Below, piece by piece: positions 62,549 through 64,000 of a stretch of DNA of 64,000 nucleotides. Source of the stretch: Neobacillus sp. FSL H8-0543 (GTDB lineage Bacteria > Bacillota > Bacilli > Bacillales > Cytobacillaceae); assembly GCF_038592905.1 (NCBI RefSeq), contig NZ_CP151943.1, positions 4,290,501 to 4,354,500 of the forward strand. Direction: 5' to 3'. The notes beneath the pieces are model-generated. The model saw only the letters and a list, made by a program, of their open reading frames with translations, had not been told where the DNA came from and did not search any database. Each line of letters begins with the position of its first letter. Positions within the stretch are counted from its first letter, which is position 1. Position numbers and translations under genes: made by a program.

Positions 62549-62638
62549 GAGGGGGAATGCCTAGAAAACACTTTGAAAAGGTTTCTAATTGTAAGGATTC
62601 GCAAAAGCAGTTTTATCGAATTTAGGAGGGGTAATAGT

Positions 62639-62662
62639 ATGAAATCAAAAGAGAAAAAGTAA
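62639..62662 (+). other. Strong RBS with a seven-codon frame
   Basis: AGGAGGGGT stands at ideal distance from an ATG that opens only MKSKEKK before TAA. The basic start is typical of a transporter or cytoplasmic gene. It is either the stump of a deleted gene or a tiny leader peptide. Confidence 0.35.
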
Positions 62663-62710
62663 CTATTCACTATAAATGGGGCACTTAAAAAGATAAAGAG
62701 GTGAAATCCA

Positions 62711-63685
62711 ATGGTAGAACCCGTAGTAAGAGGAAAGGCTAAAGTTATTTTTGGAGAAGGTCCCTTATGGGATTATGATAAGGGATGTCTTTATTGGGTA
62801 GATTTAGATCAAAAGCAATTATTATCTTATAATCCGAGAAATGAACAGCATATTAAGTATCAATTACCGGCAATGGCAAATGGAGTGGTGAAATATACTG
62901 AGGATGAATTAATTCTTTTAATGACGGATGGCTTGTATTTATTTAATTTAAAGGATGAAACCATCACCCCACTCCTAAAACCTGAGGGTTTAAATGAAAG
63001 AATCCTTTTAAACGACGGGAAATGTGACCCAGAAGGGAGAATTTGGGCAGGGTCGGCCGATATTCGTTTTAGAGATGTGAAAGAATCAGAGGACCACGAA
63101 GCTCATGAATTTACGGATAAATTATCATGCCTTTATAGAATTGATAAAAACTTAAACACAGAGATACTAAAAGACCAATTAGTCATCTCCAATGGTCTAG
63201 ATTGGGATCCTGATAGAAATATCTTTTATCATGTTGATTCAGCGGCCCAATCTATTTATAAATATGATTATGATCCTGAATCAGGAGGAATTTTAAATCA
63301 AGAAATTGTTTATACATTCGAGGATCTTGATGGATTTCCTGATGGAATGACGATAGATAAAGAAGGAATGCTCTTCGTAGCCTTGTTCAAAGCAGGTCCA
63401 GTAGCAAGTGTTACTCCGAAACATGGAGTAATTGCTAAAATTGATCCATTGAGTAAAAAATGGGTGGATTCGATTATTGTCCCTACTTCCCATGTAACTT
63501 CTTGCTGCTTTGGAGGAGAGGATTTAAAGACATTATTTATTACGACCGCATTAGCGCCATTACCAGAATCAGAAAGGGCTGAACAACCGTTAGCTGGTCG
63601 TCTTTTTTCAGTGGATTTAGAGGTTGGAGGTTATAAAGCCACTCCGTATAAAAAAACAAGTCGAAAGATAGTTGGGAACATTTAA
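62711..63685 (+). CDS. SMP-30/gluconolactonase-family lactonase
   Basis: A 324-residue six-bladed beta-propeller protein. The metal-binding Glu is in VIFGEGPLWDYDKGCLYWVD near residue 17, the Asn and Asp in LLNDGKCDPEGRIWAGS near 98 and SNGLDWDPDRNIFYHVDS near 160, and FPDGMTIDKEGMLFVALF near 212. These residues hold the catalytic Ca or Zn. It hydrolyses a sugar or enol lactone; in aromatic pathways it could open a lactone formed from a ring-cleavage product. AAGAGGTG precedes the ATG. The substrate is not deducible. Confidence 0.85.
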   Translation: MVEPVVRGKAKVIFGEGPLWDYDKGCLYWVDLDQKQLLSYNPRNEQHIKYQLPAMANGVVKYTEDELILLMTDGLYLFNLKDETITPLLKPEGLNERILLNDGKCDPEGRIWAGSADIRFRDVKESEDHEAHEFTDKLSCLYRIDKNLNTEILKDQLVISNGLDWDPDRNIFYHVDSAAQSIYKYDYDPESGGILNQEIVYTFEDLDGFPDGMTIDKEGMLFVALFKAGPVASVTPKHGVIAKIDPLSKKWVDSIIVPTSHVTSCCFGGEDLKTLFITTALAPLPESERAEQPLAGRLFSVDLEVGGYKATPYKKTSRKIVGNI

Positions 63686-63771
63686 TACCATTTTACCCAG
63701 GTTAAAAATATTGATTCACTAAACCGTTTAATATTCTGAATATTATAATAAAATGGAAAGAGAAGTGAGTT

Positions 63772-64000
63772 TATGCAAAAAAATATACTAGAATTAAACA
63801 AAGATTTAGTAGGCAGGGCACGTGATTTTATTCCAAAGTTAAGAGAATACAGTTCAGATATTGATGATAATAGTAGGATACCGAATGAAATTGTTAAAGA
63901 TTTACAGGAGGCAGGGCTATTAAAGGTTCTTCGCCCAAAAATGTTTGGAGGATACCAAACAAATATGCGAACCTATGCAGAAGTTGTGACGGAGATATCT
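63772..64000 (+). CDS. Flavin-dependent monooxygenase 3, N-terminal part (cut by window end)
   Basis: The last 229 bases encode 76 residues very close to the monooxygenase at 47462. Shared segments are ARDFIPKLREYSSDID, GLLKVLRPKMFGGYQTNMRT and EVVTEIS. The ATG at 63772 follows AGAGAAGTGAG. The rest lies beyond the window. It probably starts another repeat of the module order seen from 47462 (monooxygenase, then extradiol dioxygenase), which the adjoining sequence would confirm. Confidence 0.8.

Noticed and set aside
1..64000. CRISPR arrays, rRNA genes and intact insertion sequences
   Set aside because: I saw no regularly spaced repeats, no rRNA-like blocks and no transposase reading frames in the window.

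Overview
The window is about 64 kb of low-GC DNA from a Bacillaceae-type Firmicute, probably Bacillus or Neobacillus-like. The evidence is strong AGGAGG ribosome binding sites, frequent TTG/GTG starts, the ccdC-yneK end of the cytochrome c biogenesis locus, a lutABC lactate operon, CcpA-type cre boxes and close relatives of Bacillus yngJ/yngH/yngHB. Nothing looks like a plasmid, prophage or intact transposon, but the intergenic DNA holds several decayed gene pieces.

Layout. 1-5.1 kb: end of ccdC, yneK, a selenocysteine tRNA, a small membrane protein, a possible structured RNA, a CsoR-family-like operator, a cupin protein, a LuxR-type regulator, the tail of a dead tyrosine integrase, and a secreted choline-binding-repeat protein. 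5.7-13.5 kb: lactate permease, a DMT exporter, lutABC and a RocB-like M20 peptidase. 14-17 kb: acyl-CoA dehydrogenase, biotin carboxylase and a 70-residue biotin carrier, followed by a 90-bp fragment of a Wadjet jetD gene. 17.4-31 kb: a purine/ureide nitrogen region with the three subunits of an oxamate-carbamoyltransferase-type enzyme (AllH, FdrA/AllF, AllG), two NCS2 permeases, a GuaD-like deaminase, an ankyrin-TPR protein, carbamate kinase and a PucR regulator. 31.2-39 kb: a complete Wadjet (jetDABC) anti-plasmid operon. 39.4-64 kb: a large meta-cleavage aromatic degradation region.

How the genes work together. The aromatic region has flavin monooxygenases of the HsaA type (three copies, the last cut by the window edge), one flavin reductase, two extradiol dioxygenases, four meta-cleavage-product hydrolases, an MhpD-like hydratase, an FAH-family protein, MhpE aldolase and MhpF acetaldehyde dehydrogenase. 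It also has an MmgE/PrpD protein, an SDR, an SMP-30 lactonase, two MFS transporters (one frameshifted), two GntR regulators and an unusual regulator that joins a XylR_N/V4R sensor to a PucR-type C-terminus. Together they could take a phenolic ring through hydroxylation, ring opening, C-C hydrolysis, hydration and aldol cleavage to pyruvate and acetyl-CoA. The substrate cannot be read from the sequence. cre boxes at several promoters indicate catabolite repression.

The purine region would split a ureide (oxalurate in the E. coli precedent) to carbamoyl phosphate and make ATP with carbamate kinase. Shared motifs upstream of its transcription units suggest one regulon, probably under the local PucR protein. 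Broken genes and fragments (SDR, MFS, cxxc_20_cxxc protein, GAF domain, integrase, jetD piece) show ongoing erosion and past horizontal traffic.
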